A stretch of DNA of 64,000 nt from JAJDIA01 sp031555735 (GCA_031555735.1 JAVBUE010000034.1:1-64000); one strand, 5' to 3'; shown: positions 1 to 8,178, counted from the stretch's first letter. Notes: generated by a model not told the origin, from the sequence alone. Made by a program: numbers and translations.

Positions 1-1575
1 CGGATCCAGGTAGCGTTTGTAGTAAGAGGCTTTGTCGGTATAAGCTTTTGCTACGTCTGTGTTCCCTGCCTTGGCGGCGATTTGGGAGATGCACCAGTCG
101 TAATACGCCATCTCCACGCCCCAGGATACCGATTCGGCGATCGAATCGGCGGGAACGAATCCCAACGAGTCCTTATAATAGATGTGGCGGGTGATCAGAT
201 CGCGTTCGCGTGTTCCCCGGAACTTCTCTGCCAGGTCGGCACGATAGACCGACGAGCGGGCTGCCGCTTCCGTCCACAGGTTCAGGTCGCCTTTGGCCAA
301 TCCTTTCGTTACCAGATCGGCCAGTACCGATACCGCCGGATAGCCTACCATCGTACCCGTATAGTTGGAAGCCAGCGGCCATTTCGGCAGGATCGTCCCT
401 TCTTCGTATCCTTTCACCAACGCGTCGCCCCAGCGTGCGGCCAGGTCGGGATTGATAATCGTCATCAGCGGATGCAACGCCCGGAAAGTATCCCAGAGCG
501 AGAAGGCGGTATAGTTCACAAAGCCCGGCGTGGCCTGATGCACCTTCTTGTCCATACCGATGTAACGCCCGTCCACGTCCTGATAGGCAAAGGGGGCGAT
601 CATGGTATGATACAGGGCGGTGTAGAAATTCTTCATCACAGCCGGATCGCTGCTTTGGATCTCGATGCGGTTCAGTTCCCGGTTCCACACTTCCGCCGAC
701 TGTTCGCGTACCTGTTCGAAGTCCCAGCCGGGCAGTTCGGCTTCCATATTGGCCTTTGCCCCGTCCACATCCACGGGCGAAAGCGCCACCTTCACATACA
801 ACGGCTTCGTGCTTTCAAGGAATTTATAATGAAACTTCAGATCCTCCGCCGTACGCAGCCGCATAAAGAGCGAGTCGCTGCGCAGTTGACCGCCGACATA
901 CTGATACACCGTTTCAATCGGTTCGGAGAAGGTGATCCGGTACGACATCTGGTGGAAATGCGCCCATCCGCGTGTATAGATGGTTCCTTCCACCATGGAA
1001 TCGTTTACAAACATATACTCATTGCCGGTTAACCGATGTCCCCAGTTAGGTTGCAGGATATGCCCGAGGTCGAGCATCACGCGCCGTTCTTTCGGATTAT
1101 CGTACGTATATTTATGTAAACCGACACGGTCGGTAGAAGTCAACTCCACGTTGATCCCGAAGTTATCGAGGCGTACGGCGTAACAGCCCGGCGTTGCCTT
1201 TTCCGTTTCTTTCCGGAATGTGGCTACCGGCTTGATCGAGTCTTCGCCCGAGTATGGCAGGATAGCCACATCTCCCAGGTCGCCTATCCCCGTACCCGAC
1301 AGGTGGGTATGGCTGAAGGCATAGATCCGGCTGTCGTCGTAATGATACCCGCTACTGGCATCCCAGCCCAGGATGTGTGTATCGGGACTGAGCTGTACCA
1401 TCGCGAACGGCCGCGTCGCGCCGGGGAAAGTATGTCCGTGGAAGCCCGTTCCGATGAATGGATCCACATACTGTATCTCATTTTGCAGTAAGTTGTCGGA
1501 AGATGATAGCTGGCAGCCTGCCATCCCAAGCAGCAGCGCCACGGGAATGCCCAACGATACGAATGTCTTATTCAC
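1..1575 (-). CDS. GH92 family alpha-1,2-mannosidase lipoprotein (partial, C-terminus beyond window)
   Basis: Exo-acting mannosidase of glycoside hydrolase family 92, probably trimming host or yeast N-glycan mannose at the cell surface. I read an open frame of 525 codons running off the left edge; family members are about 750 residues, so the C-terminal third is missing. Start chosen as GTG at 1575, which gives a lipoprotein signal ending LLLGMAGC. Visible GH92 blocks are VDPFIGTG, FPGATRPFAMVQLSPDT, FSHTHLSGTG and FSLWDTFRALHPLMT. A -7 box lies 28 bp upstream. Family assignment is firm; substrate linkage is inferred. Confidence 0.93.
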   Translation of the reverse strand, partial: MNKTFVSLGIPVALLLGMAGCQLSSSDNLLQNEIQYVDPFIGTGFHGHTFPGATRPFAMVQLSPDTHILGWDASSGYHYDDSRIYAFSHTHLSGTGIGDLGDVAILPYSGEDSIKPVATFRKETEKATPGCYAVRLDNFGINVELTSTDRVGLHKYTYDNPKERRVMLDLGHILQPNWGHRLTGNEYMFVNDSMVEGTIYTRGWAHFHQMSYRITFSEPIETVYQYVGGQLRSDSLFMRLRTAEDLKFHYKFLESTKPLYVKVALSPVDVDGAKANMEAELPGWDFEQVREQSAEVWNRELNRIEIQSSDPAVMKNFYTALYHTMIAPFAYQDVDGRYIGMDKKVHQATPGFVNYTAFSLWDTFRALHPLMTIINPDLAARWGDALVKGYEEGTILPKWPLASNYTGTMVGYPAVSVLADLVTKGLAKGDLNLWTEAAARSSVYRADLAEKFRGTRERDLITRHIYYKDSLGFVPADSIAESVSWGVEMAYYDWCISQIAAKAGNTDVAKAYTDKASYYKRYLDP

Positions 1576-1602
1576 TATTTCCTGTAATTTGGTTTATAGG
1601 CG

Positions 1603-1610
1603 CAAAGATA
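1603..1610 (-). promoter_or_regulatory. Bacteroidetes -7 box upstream of GH92
   Basis: TATCTTTG on the minus strand, 28 bp before the GTG start of the GH92 gene. No convincing -33 TTTG at the usual spacing. Confidence 0.5.
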
Positions 1611-1680
1611 GAGGTTAATTATGTAGATATGAACAAGTTTGCGCATTGATTTCTCCTCAATGCGGGTTGACCGGTAGCAA

Positions 1681-1739
1681 ATAGGCGGCTGCCAGGCGAG
1701 CACCCCGAATCGGGTCACACTGTCCGGCCTGCCGCCTAT
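1681..1739. terminator. GC-rich inverted repeat downstream of the SRPBCC operon
   Basis: ATAGGCGGC at 1681-1689 is the exact reverse complement of 1731-1739, enclosing further short complementary segments. It lies just after the stop of the last gene of the 4011-1771 operon. There is no long T-tract, so a terminator role is only plausible. Confidence 0.35.
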
Positions 1740-1770
1740 ACAAATAAGTGTTGCTACATGCTACATCGGG

Positions 1771-2223
1771 TCAGGTGCGCATAAAGTCGAACGCACCCGT
1801 CCGCAGGTTGATCCCAAATTCGAGATACGCTTTCAGGCAGGCCAGGAAGTTAGCCCATCCTTCGGTGTTACCCACCAGCCAGGCCAGTCCGGCTTCGTTG
1901 TTGTCCATACTCCCTTCGGTGATACGTACCACGGTGGCTTCGGTACCGGCTACCGGTGTGAGTGTGATATCCACCAACAGCTCACCCGCTTCGCCATCCC
2001 AGCCGAAAACGATCCGTTTCCCCGGCTCCGTCCGTTTAACACGTACGGGGCAGTCCATGTCGAATTCCGGAAACCGCCATACCACTTCTTTCGTTTCTTC
2101 CAGGCGGCCACTGCCGGTCTGGATAAAGTAGTGGCTCATTTGTCCGGGATCGACGATCGCCTCATACACCTCGGCCGCCGGTTTGCTGATCTGTATGGCC
2201 GCTTTTATTTCGAGCGGTTTCAT
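1771..2223 (-). CDS. SRPBCC / AHSA1-like domain protein
   Basis: 150-residue single-domain protein of the START/SRPBCC (Activator of Hsp90 ATPase homologue 1-like) superfamily, a hydrophobic-pocket fold with varied roles. Evidence is the N-terminal IQISKPAAEVYEAIVDPGQMSHYF block, the central EFDMDCPV..V strand pattern and the C-terminal helix GWANFLACLKAYLEFG. It is the last gene of a same-strand set with two VOC proteins, starting 1 bp after the preceding stop, so it is almost certainly cotranscribed. Ligand unknown. Confidence 0.85.
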   Translation of the reverse strand: MKPLEIKAAIQISKPAAEVYEAIVDPGQMSHYFIQTGSGRLEETKEVVWRFPEFDMDCPVRVKRTEPGKRIVFGWDGEAGELLVDITLTPVAGTEATVVRITEGSMDNNEAGLAWLVGNTEGWANFLACLKAYLEFGINLRTGAFDFMRT

Positions 2224-2224
2224 A

Positions 2225-2659
2225 TCACGCCTGTTGCATATCCACGTCCAGCAGCCAGTTGACGCCGAACTTATCCGTCAGCATACCGAACAGGGGCGAC
2301 CAGAATGTCTTTTCCAGCGGCATCGTCACCGTACCTCCCGCGGCCAGCCCGTTGAATAGGCGGTGCGCTTCTTCTTCGTTGGCGGCAGAGATGCAGATCG
2401 AGATATTGTTGCCCACCACATGAGGCGTACCCGACATCGCCGGGCAGATATCGCAACCCATCAGGATGGTTTCCTGGCTGATCGGCAAGCCTACGTGCAT
2501 CACCAGCTCCTTTGCCGAATCGGGGAGCGGCATGTCCGATGCCGGCATATCCTTATACCTTCCGATATAGTTGAACTCTCCTCCGAACACTGATTTGTAG
2601 AACGTGAACGCCGCTTCGCAGGTTCCGTCGAACGCTAAATAACAATTTACCTTGGCCAT
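2225..2659 (-). CDS. VOC family protein, PhnB/YjdN-like (single domain)
   Basis: 144-residue vicinal-oxygen-chelate fold protein of the PhnB-like type. It starts with the typical YLAFDGTCEAAFTFYKSVFGGE and ends with MLTDKFGVNWLLDVD, both diagnostic of the glyoxalase/bleomycin-resistance subgroup. A catalytic role is not shown by the sequence; many relatives have no known substrate. It sits between a longer two-domain VOC protein and an SRPBCC protein in one probable operon. Confidence 0.88.
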   Translation of the reverse strand: MAKVNCYLAFDGTCEAAFTFYKSVFGGEFNYIGRYKDMPASDMPLPDSAKELVMHVGLPISQETILMGCDICPAMSGTPHVVGNNISICISAANEEEAHRLFNGLAAGGTVTMPLEKTFWSPLFGMLTDKFGVNWLLDVDMQQA

Positions 2660-2682
2660 AATTCTAACTTTTTTAAAATGAT

Positions 2683-3579
2683 TTATACGCTATTATCGTA
2701 CGCTTTTTGCAGCGTATCCATATCCAGTTTGGTCTCCATCCCCTGCAGGGCGTCCAGGATCCGTTTCGCTGTGGCGGAGTCGGCTTGTTCCATCATCCGG
2801 TCGAGCGACTCGGGGATGATCTGCCAGTAGATACCGTACGGGTCTTTCATCCAGCCGCAATTCCCCTGTGAGCCCGTGGCGGAAAAGGCATCCCAGTAAT
2901 AATCGATCTCCTCCTGCGATTGGCAATATACATAGAATGATACGGCTCCGGTGGGAACGAACGGATGGTCGAGCGCACTGTCCATCGCCATGAAGCATAC
3001 GTCGCCGAGCGTGACCTGGGCATGCTGCACCGTACCTGCCTTTCCGTCGGGAGCGTCTTTCCTGCGGCGGACGATTTCTTTTACTTCCGACGGACGGAAG
3101 ATGGAAGTATAGAGACCGATCGCCTCTTCAACCTTCCCGTATTGTTCGCCGCCGAAGAGGAAGAAGGGATTAATGTATTGCGGGATACCGCATACACCGA
3201 GCTGCCACGACATCCCGTACCGGTCTTCCAGCAAGCCGAACTTCTCGAAGAAAGGCGGCAGTGCAGCCGGTGCCATCAGGATAGTTCCCCCTTCGGCCAG
3301 TTGTTCCCAGAGCGTATCCATTTCGTCAACCGACTCGCATCCCACGAACATAGAGATGGCAGGGGTGAAGTTGAAATACGGTCCGCCGTTCAGCGCCACG
3401 AATTCCTGTCCCGCCAGTTCAAACTTCACGGTCATCACCTGTCCGGCAGGCATCATTCCGCCCTCGGGATAGGGCACGATCGCCCCCATCTTTCCCTGTT
3501 TGAACAGGGAGGTGTAGAACCGGGCTGCTTCTTCTCCCTGATGGTCGAACCAGAGGCAGGGTATAATCCTTGTGTGCAT
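2683..3579 (-). CDS. VOC family protein with two tandem PhnB-like domains
   Basis: 298 residues containing two VOC modules. The first covers roughly residues 1-130 (IIPCLWFDHQGEEAARFYTSLF to LLEDRYGMSWQLGV) and the second roughly 135-265 (NPFFLFGGEQYGKVEEAIGLYTSIF to WMKDPYGIYWQIIP). A C-terminal alpha-helical tail of about 35 residues, rich in Met and Asp, follows. This layout is often labelled 3-demethylubiquinone-9 3-methyltransferase-like from old annotation; no methyltransferase motif is visible. Gap to the next VOC gene is 23 bp. Confidence 0.88.
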   Translation of the reverse strand: MHTRIIPCLWFDHQGEEAARFYTSLFKQGKMGAIVPYPEGGMMPAGQVMTVKFELAGQEFVALNGGPYFNFTPAISMFVGCESVDEMDTLWEQLAEGGTILMAPAALPPFFEKFGLLEDRYGMSWQLGVCGIPQYINPFFLFGGEQYGKVEEAIGLYTSIFRPSEVKEIVRRRKDAPDGKAGTVQHAQVTLGDVCFMAMDSALDHPFVPTGAVSFYVYCQSQEEIDYYWDAFSATGSQGNCGWMKDPYGIYWQIIPESLDRMMEQADSATAKRILDALQGMETKLDMDTLQKAYDNSV

Positions 3580-3597
3580 ATATATAATGTATAGGGA

Positions 3598-4011
3598 TCA
3601 GATCAGGGCGAACAGGATGAAGATCATCCCTGCCACAAACGTATAGCCCGCCTCTACGCAGGCGGCTTCCATAAAGGATTTCCAGTGGGCATACCGGAAT
3701 TTGAGCGTCCCTTTCTGCCAGCCGCAGAAGCCAACCAGCGCGAGCAGGGCTACCCATAGCGAAAGCGCCGTCAGCACAAAGAACACCAGTCCGAGGAGCG
3801 CGGTGCACAACACCTGCATCAGCATGGTGATCACCATATTCGCCGTATCCGGCTTCTCCGGGATATCCACCTTGAATACCCGCATCCATGTTTTCGCAAA
3901 AAGGAAGGTATGCCAGACGGCGCCCGCCGCGAAAGCCACGATCACCGCAACACCATACCATAGCCAGTTGATGCCGCAAAAGGTTTCACAAAACACATTA
4001 CATGTTTCCAT
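3598..4011 (-). CDS. DUF1761-type integral membrane protein
   Basis: 137 residues with four hydrophobic segments (about 17-37, 58-82, 84-104, 120-137). The N-terminal pattern NWLWYGVAVIVAFAAGAVWHTFLF resembles DUF1761 proteins, in which a Trp-rich first helix is followed by a short loop. Function unknown. It is the first gene of the minus-strand set that continues into the VOC and SRPBCC genes, with a -7 box 32 bp upstream of the start. Confidence 0.72.
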   Translation of the reverse strand: METCNVFCETFCGINWLWYGVAVIVAFAAGAVWHTFLFAKTWMRVFKVDIPEKPDTANMVITMLMQVLCTALLGLVFFVLTALSLWVALLALVGFCGWQKGTLKFRYAHWKSFMEAACVEAGYTFVAGMIFILFALI

Positions 4012-4043
4012 CTTTGTCCGGATTTAAAAGGGTGAAGAATATG

Positions 4044-4051
4044 CAAATATA
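4044..4051 (-). promoter_or_regulatory. -7 box for the DUF1761-VOC-VOC-SRPBCC set
   Basis: TATATTTG followed by C on the minus strand, a full match to TAnnTTTG, 32 bp upstream of the ATG at 4011. No consensus -33 seen. Confidence 0.5.
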
Positions 4052-4151
4052 TCTATATATATCATCTCTCCTATCAGAAAGGTGCCCTTTTTTTATAACA
4101 ATACAGAAAGCCTGGCAAGTAGCAATGACAGCATTATTTAACTGTTTTTGT

Positions 4152-4182
4152 AAAGGATTAAAATCCTTTTGGCTTACTTTTG
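4152..4182 (+). promoter_or_regulatory. -7 box with upstream palindrome before the lipoprotein at 4222
   Basis: TACTTTTG at 4175-4182 matches the Bacteroidetes -7 consensus. Just upstream, AAAGGATT-AA-AATCCTTT at 4152-4169 is a perfect 18-bp palindrome covering the -20 to -35 region, where an operator would sit. Binding protein unknown. Confidence 0.45.
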
Positions 4183-4221
4183 CATGGATTCCTGAGTTGT
4201 TGAAACAATTAGTATGAGCTT

Positions 4222-4839
4222 ATGAAACAATCTGTATTATCAAAAAGCCTTACCGCTGCGATAGGTCTCCTTTTATGCGTAGCATGCGGCGGAGACGACG
4301 ATCCTCAACCTGAGCCTACGTATTCGGTCGTAGCAGTGAAGTATATCCCTGAAGAAGGTGAAAGTATCCAACTGAAAACGCATGAATCGATTGAGCGTAC
4401 CTATATTAACAAGACCGGCTGGTCGATGACGGTCCATTATACGGATTCCCTCTTTTATTCAGACTTAGTATTGAGCTCTGTTTTTAAATTCTCACCGGAG
4501 TTACCTCCATACCTCGGAGCCGACACGCTCACTATACCTACGCCATTCAGCCTGGAGGAAGATAAGGTATGGGCTACCGACCGTGGTTTTACACTGGCCG
4601 ACTGGAAGCAGACTGTCGAATATGCGGATGGTTCCAGTTCATCAGTAGATCAGGAGGTGCCTGCCAACTGTGAAGCAACGTTTCAATCGTCCATAAAAGA
4701 AGAACTGCTGTCTGTCGATGTGGAACTTATTATGCAGAACGATCTTACGGGCGAGCAATTAACCTATACGGGGAAATGGGCGGGAACGCTTGGCTATACC
4801 GGCTCTACCACATCCACAAAAATTGAAGCAATCAACTGA
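4222..4839 (+). CDS. Surface lipoprotein of unknown function
   Basis: 205 residues. The signal peptide ends LLLCVAC, and the lipobox Cys is followed at once by GGDDD, the acidic stretch that acts as a lipoprotein surface-export signal in Bacteroidetes (known for the phylum; export here is inferred). The rest is beta-rich, with the closing sequence YTGKWAGTLGYTG typical of small beta-barrel or calycin-like folds. I do not recognise the family. It has its own promoter and no same-strand upstream neighbour. Confidence 0.75.
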   Translation: MKQSVLSKSLTAAIGLLLCVACGGDDDPQPEPTYSVVAVKYIPEEGESIQLKTHESIERTYINKTGWSMTVHYTDSLFYSDLVLSSVFKFSPELPPYLGADTLTIPTPFSLEEDKVWATDRGFTLADWKQTVEYADGSSSSVDQEVPANCEATFQSSIKEELLSVDVELIMQNDLTGEQLTYTGKWAGTLGYTGSTTSTKIEAIN

Positions 4840-4914
4840 TCTATGTAACCGCATCGCCTGTCCTGTAGTCTTATTAATAATCGAAATAAGTATAATCGAA
4901 AAATCGTACAAGTT

Positions 4915-5301
4915 ATGAGAACAACACTGAACAAGATCCTCTGCACCCTTTTGTGTGCACTCTTCACCCTCACGCTGGCTGCACAAGACAAACGGCAGGG
5001 AGCCGGCAGCATCGTCGGCGATTGGGAATTCAACGCCCCCAGCGCCCCTTCGGGCTACGATACGGGCGTCTTTAAGATCAAACCCGACAAAGACAAGCTC
5101 ACCGGCGAAGTGGTGATGGGCGGGCAGACCGTGAAAATCGATGAGATCCGCAAGGATGGCGACGCCTATACATGCGTGGTCTATGTGGACGGTTATCCGG
5201 TGAACATTACCCTGCGTAAAAAGGGCGAAGGGCTGGAAGGCAGCTCCGAAGTGGATGGGGAAGTAAACCCGATCACCTTCAAACGGGCGAATAAGAAATA
5301 A
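4915..5301 (+). CDS. Small periplasmic protein, paralogue of the gene at 54408-54785
   Basis: 128 residues with a classical signal peptide (LCTLLCALFTLTLAAQ, cleavage predicted after AAQ) and a mature part of about 105 residues that begins GDWEFNAPSAPSGYDTGVFKI. The mature part reads as a single up-and-down beta-sheet protein. The gene at 54408 has the same plan: signal ending SLSAQ, then GKWKYTVENPQSGESMNGTC. The two are probably distant paralogues. Function unknown. Confidence 0.75.
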   Translation: MRTTLNKILCTLLCALFTLTLAAQDKRQGAGSIVGDWEFNAPSAPSGYDTGVFKIKPDKDKLTGEVVMGGQTVKIDEIRKDGDAYTCVVYVDGYPVNITLRKKGEGLEGSSEVDGEVNPITFKRANKK

Positions 5302-5324
5302 AAGCGGTCCTCCCGAACCTGAAT

Positions 5325-5362
5325 CTTCCCTGTTTGCCGTACCTTTGCGGCAAACAGGGAAG
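5325..5362 (+). promoter_or_regulatory. 15-bp perfect inverted repeat enclosing a -7 box, directly before lysO part 1
   Basis: 5325-5339 is the exact reverse complement of 5348-5362. The 8-bp spacer at 5340-5347 reads TACCTTTG, a perfect Bacteroidetes -7 box. The ATG of the LysO N-terminal gene is at 5365. There is no T-tract after the repeat, so an operator over the core promoter fits better than a terminator for the preceding gene. Confidence 0.6.
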
Positions 5363-5364
5363 TT

Positions 5365-5643
5365 ATGTTTACAGTCATTGCGATTATGTTTGCCGGTATC
5401 GCCGCCGGGTATGCGTTCCGGAAGGTGGAAGGGTTGCGGCATACCGGCCGGTTGATCACCGTTGCGATTATCCTGCTGCTCTTCCTGCTGGGCGTATCTG
5501 TCGGTTCGAACAGGGAGATCGTGGACAACCTCGGCACCCTCGGCCTGCAGGCGTTGCTGATTGCTGCTGCCGGCACCCTGGGCAGCGTGCTTGCCGGATG
5601 GGGAGTCTATCATTTCTTCTTTAAAGCAAAGGGCCGGTTATGA
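5365..5643 (+). CDS. lysO: LysO-family exporter, N-terminal half (split gene)
   Basis: 92 residues, three hydrophobic helices, matching the N-terminal part of the LysO/YbjE (DUF340) lysine exporter. Key stretch: LLLFLLGVSVGSNREIVDNLGTLG. The stop overlaps the start of the next gene in an ATGA, and together the two give 300 residues, the length of E. coli LysO. The halves therefore probably assemble as one inner-membrane exporter of lysine or a similar amino acid. The promoter repeat at 5325-5362 directly precedes the start. Confidence 0.82.
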   Translation: MFTVIAIMFAGIAAGYAFRKVEGLRHTGRLITVAIILLLFLLGVSVGSNREIVDNLGTLGLQALLIAAAGTLGSVLAGWGVYHFFFKAKGRL

Positions 5644-6266
5644 AAGGCAGTCTGGTATTTGTAGGCTTCTTCGCCTTTGGCTGCCTGACGGGCTGGATGA
5701 TGGACAGGCTGGGTATGCAGCCGGATTCGGGCATCACCCTTTATGTACTGTATATCCTGATGTTCCTGGTGGGCATCAGCATTGGCAGTGATCAGAAGCT
5801 GAAAGACATCCTGGGCAGTATCCGTCCGCACTTGTTACTGATCCCTTTAGCTACGATTGTGGGCACGCTTGCGTTCTCGGCCCTTGTCAGCCTCGTTCTC
5901 TCCGGGCTTGGAGTGTTCCACTGCCTGGCTATCGGAAGCGGCTTTGCCTATTATTCCCTTTCCTCTATCCTCATCACCGAACTAAAGGCTACTTCCCTGG
6001 GTGTGCAGATGGCAGCCGAACTGGGCACCATCGCCCTGATGGCAAACATCCTCCGTGAAATATTCGCCCTGCTTGGTGCGCCGTTGTTCCGGAAATACTT
6101 CGGCCGCCTGTCGGTGATCTGTGCCGGTGGGGCGACTACGATGGACACCACGCTGCCGGTCATCACCCGTTACGCCGGCAAAGACCTCGTCTTTGTTTCC
6201 ATCTTCCACGGCATTATTGTGGACTTCACCGTGCCGTTCTTTGTCACTTTTTTCTGTTCTTTGTAA
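5640..6266 (+). CDS. lysO: LysO-family exporter, C-terminal half (split gene)
   Basis: 208 residues with about six membrane helices, corresponding to the C-terminal DUF340 part of LysO. It repeats the hallmark of the first half (FLVGISIGSDQKLKDILG) and has the conserved FAYYSLSSILITELKATSLG and CAGGATTMDTTLPVITRYAG blocks. It starts inside the preceding stop codon (ATGA, 4-bp overlap), so translation is probably coupled. Split lysO occurs in related Bacteroidetes as far as I know, so this need not be a recent mutation. Confidence 0.85.
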   Translation: MKGSLVFVGFFAFGCLTGWMMDRLGMQPDSGITLYVLYILMFLVGISIGSDQKLKDILGSIRPHLLLIPLATIVGTLAFSALVSLVLSGLGVFHCLAIGSGFAYYSLSSILITELKATSLGVQMAAELGTIALMANILREIFALLGAPLFRKYFGRLSVICAGGATTMDTTLPVITRYAGKDLVFVSIFHGIIVDFTVPFFVTFFCSL

Positions 6267-6290
6267 TGGCCATTAAGATAATGGTCATTA
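6264..6290. promoter_or_regulatory. Two 12-bp palindromes at 15-bp spacing before the ABC exporter
   Basis: TAATGGCCATTA (6264-6275) is a perfect palindrome and TAATGGTCATTA (6279-6290) is the same with one change; a third partial TAATG follows at 6294. The first overlaps the stop codon of lysO. The array sits 23 bp before the GTG of the ABC permease and looks like a tandem operator. Confidence 0.4.
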
Positions 6291-6312
6291 CAATAATGTA
6301 AGAAGACTAAAC

Positions 6313-7263
6313 GTGAATACCGCGATCCTGACATACCGTTTCCGCCAGTTGTGGAAGATCATACGCGAGATCCCGCCGCTTTACCTGCTTATACTGGCCA
6401 TTATGCTGGTTGCCCTTGTGGCGGGGCTTTATGCGTTTGCCGCCCAGTCGAAAGGGGGATGGGTGATTACCGCCGGCTTCTTGTTCCTGCTTGCCCTGCT
6501 GCATACCCGGCGGAAGGATTACCGTTTTCTTTTTCATGTCGAACAAAAGCCCTGGCGGGTATTTGCGGCCGAATACCTGCTGCTGGCCTTGCCTGTGCTG
6601 TTGGTCGAATGGATACAGGGCCGGTGGGGAGCCTCCGTTGTCCTGGCGGCGGGATGCGTCGCGACAGGCTTTATCCGTCGGCCTGCACAGGCAGGAGGGA
6701 AGCATATACCTGTCCCTTCGCTGATCCCGGTTGAGTTGTTCGAGATCCGGAGCGCTTTCCGGCAGTATGGAGTGATGGTGGTGGTGGTGTATGTGGCGGC
6801 GTATGCCGGACTGTTCGTGCCCTACCTCTCGCTGGCATTCCTCTTTATCTATACCTGTTGCTATGGGGGATGTTATCATTTGTCCGAGCCTGTTTCCCTC
6901 CTTTGTGCACGGGAGCTTCCGGCAGGAGCCTTCCTGCACCGGAAATTGTGGATAAACAGCCGGGCTTACATGCTTACCCTGTTGCCTGCCTGTGTACTGT
7001 ATGCCGTCTTGCATCCCGGACAAGCCTGGTTTGCCGGGTTCTTCCTGCTGGCAGGCACACTGAATATTCTGGTGATGATCCTGATGAAATATGCCTGCTA
7101 TCGCCCGCAGGCGAAGACCGTGGGCGGACAGTTCTCCCTGCTGTTGTCGCTGGCCGGCATGATTGCTCCCTTTCTGGCTCCTCTCACCCTGTTCCTGTGC
7201 ATCAGATACTACCTGGCTGCCCGCCGTAATTTAACAACCTGGTTATATGCTTACCATCCGTAA
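6313..7263 (+). CDS. ABC transporter membrane subunit
   Basis: 316 residues with about seven or eight hydrophobic helices and no soluble domain, starting with GTG at 6313. Its 3' end overlaps the ATPase gene by 17 bp, so the two form one exporter in the inner membrane. The sequence does not reveal the substrate. The lone ATPase plus permease layout, without a binding protein, fits an ABC-2-type exporter. Tandem palindromes lie just upstream. Confidence 0.8.
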   Translation: MNTAILTYRFRQLWKIIREIPPLYLLILAIMLVALVAGLYAFAAQSKGGWVITAGFLFLLALLHTRRKDYRFLFHVEQKPWRVFAAEYLLLALPVLLVEWIQGRWGASVVLAAGCVATGFIRRPAQAGGKHIPVPSLIPVELFEIRSAFRQYGVMVVVVYVAAYAGLFVPYLSLAFLFIYTCCYGGCYHLSEPVSLLCARELPAGAFLHRKLWINSRAYMLTLLPACVLYAVLHPGQAWFAGFFLLAGTLNILVMILMKYACYRPQAKTVGGQFSLLLSLAGMIAPFLAPLTLFLCIRYYLAARRNLTTWLYAYHP

Positions 7264-7936
7264 TCTACATCTGCGTTATGAGAAGGAGGCGGAAGTCCTC
7301 CGCGGCGTCAACCTCACGCTCGAAGCCGGTATGACGCATGGTCTGGTGGGGCTGAACGGCTCCGGCAAGACCACGTTGCTCAATACGCTCTATGCTTTCC
7401 TGCATCCGCAGGAAGGCGCACTGTTATGGAACAACGATCCCTTGCGGCGGAAAGACATCGCCTACCTCGAAGCCGACAACTTCTTCTATACCTATATGAC
7501 CGGCCGGGAATACCTCCGCCTCTTCCCCGCGGGAGCCGCCGCGTTCCCGATGGACGAATGGCAACAACTGTTCGCCCTGCCGCTGGATGAGGTGACCGAA
7601 ACCTATTCCACCGGGATGAAGAAACGCCTCGCCCTGCTGGCGGTGATCAAACAAGACAAGCCCATCCTGATTCTCGACGAGCCTTTCAACGGGCTCGACC
7701 TCGAAGGCGCGCACCTGCTCTTGCTCATCCTCGACCGGCTGCATGCGCGGGGAAAGACTATCCTGATCACTTCGCATATCTTCGAGACCCTCACCGGCTG
7801 CTGCCAGTATATCCACCACCTCCACGAAGGGGTCATCGCCCGTTCATACAACCGCTACGCGTTCCACGTCCTCCAGGCCAACCTCCGCCAAACCGTGGAA
7901 GACCGTTCCCGCCAGGCGCTGGACGGGTTGCTGTAA
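7247..7936 (+). CDS. ABC transporter ATP-binding subunit
   Basis: 229-residue nucleotide-binding domain. Walker A is GLNGSGKTT (about residue 35), the signature region is YSTGMKKRLALL in place of the usual LSGGQ, and Walker B is ILILDEPFNGLD followed by the H-loop ITSH. The STGM-type signature is common in drug, bacteriocin and Na+ exporters of the ABC-2 class. It pairs with the overlapping permease gene; the gene is followed by a palindromic repeat cluster. Confidence 0.93.
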   Translation: MLTIRNLHLRYEKEAEVLRGVNLTLEAGMTHGLVGLNGSGKTTLLNTLYAFLHPQEGALLWNNDPLRRKDIAYLEADNFFYTYMTGREYLRLFPAGAAAFPMDEWQQLFALPLDEVTETYSTGMKKRLALLAVIKQDKPILILDEPFNGLDLEGAHLLLLILDRLHARGKTILITSHIFETLTGCCQYIHHLHEGVIARSYNRYAFHVLQANLRQTVEDRSRQALDGLL

Positions 7937-7983
7937 TATACGGTTGATGTTTGGCCGACAACCGGTCGATGTCTCGTCAGCCT

Positions 7984-8097
7984 GCGGTTGGTTTAGTTGT
8001 TCCACCTGGGTGGGACACGTGTTCCAACCGGGTGGAATAGGTGTCCCACCTGGCTGGAACATGCGTCCCACCCAGGTGGAACAACTAAATCATCCGC
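7984..8097. repeat. Palindromic repeat cluster, copy 1 (BIME/REP-like)
   Basis: A perfect 25-bp inverted repeat (7992-8016 versus 8065-8089), extendable to 33 bp with two mismatches, encloses two further imperfect units. About four 22-24-bp palindromic units of the form TTCCACCTGGGTGGGA occur in all. A related cluster lies at 54951-55050. It fills the gap between convergent genes, and the open frames through it are artefacts of the repeat. Confidence 0.8.
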
Positions 8098-8178
8098 AAG
8101 AAGGCAATACGCCATACGGCTGTTGACTGTAAAAGAACAGGTTGTTGCCGATAGCATATCCGCAGCAAGGCGGGGAGG

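Noticed and set aside
82..1032. 316-codon plus-strand open frame at the left edge
   Set aside because: It is the antisense of the GH92 gene; the minus-strand frame carries clear GH92 motifs and this one has none.
7844..8126. Short open frames with PPGWN-type sequence over 7844-8126
   Set aside because: They come from the palindromic repeat units and end in the neighbouring gene; the same artefact occurs at 54800-55040.
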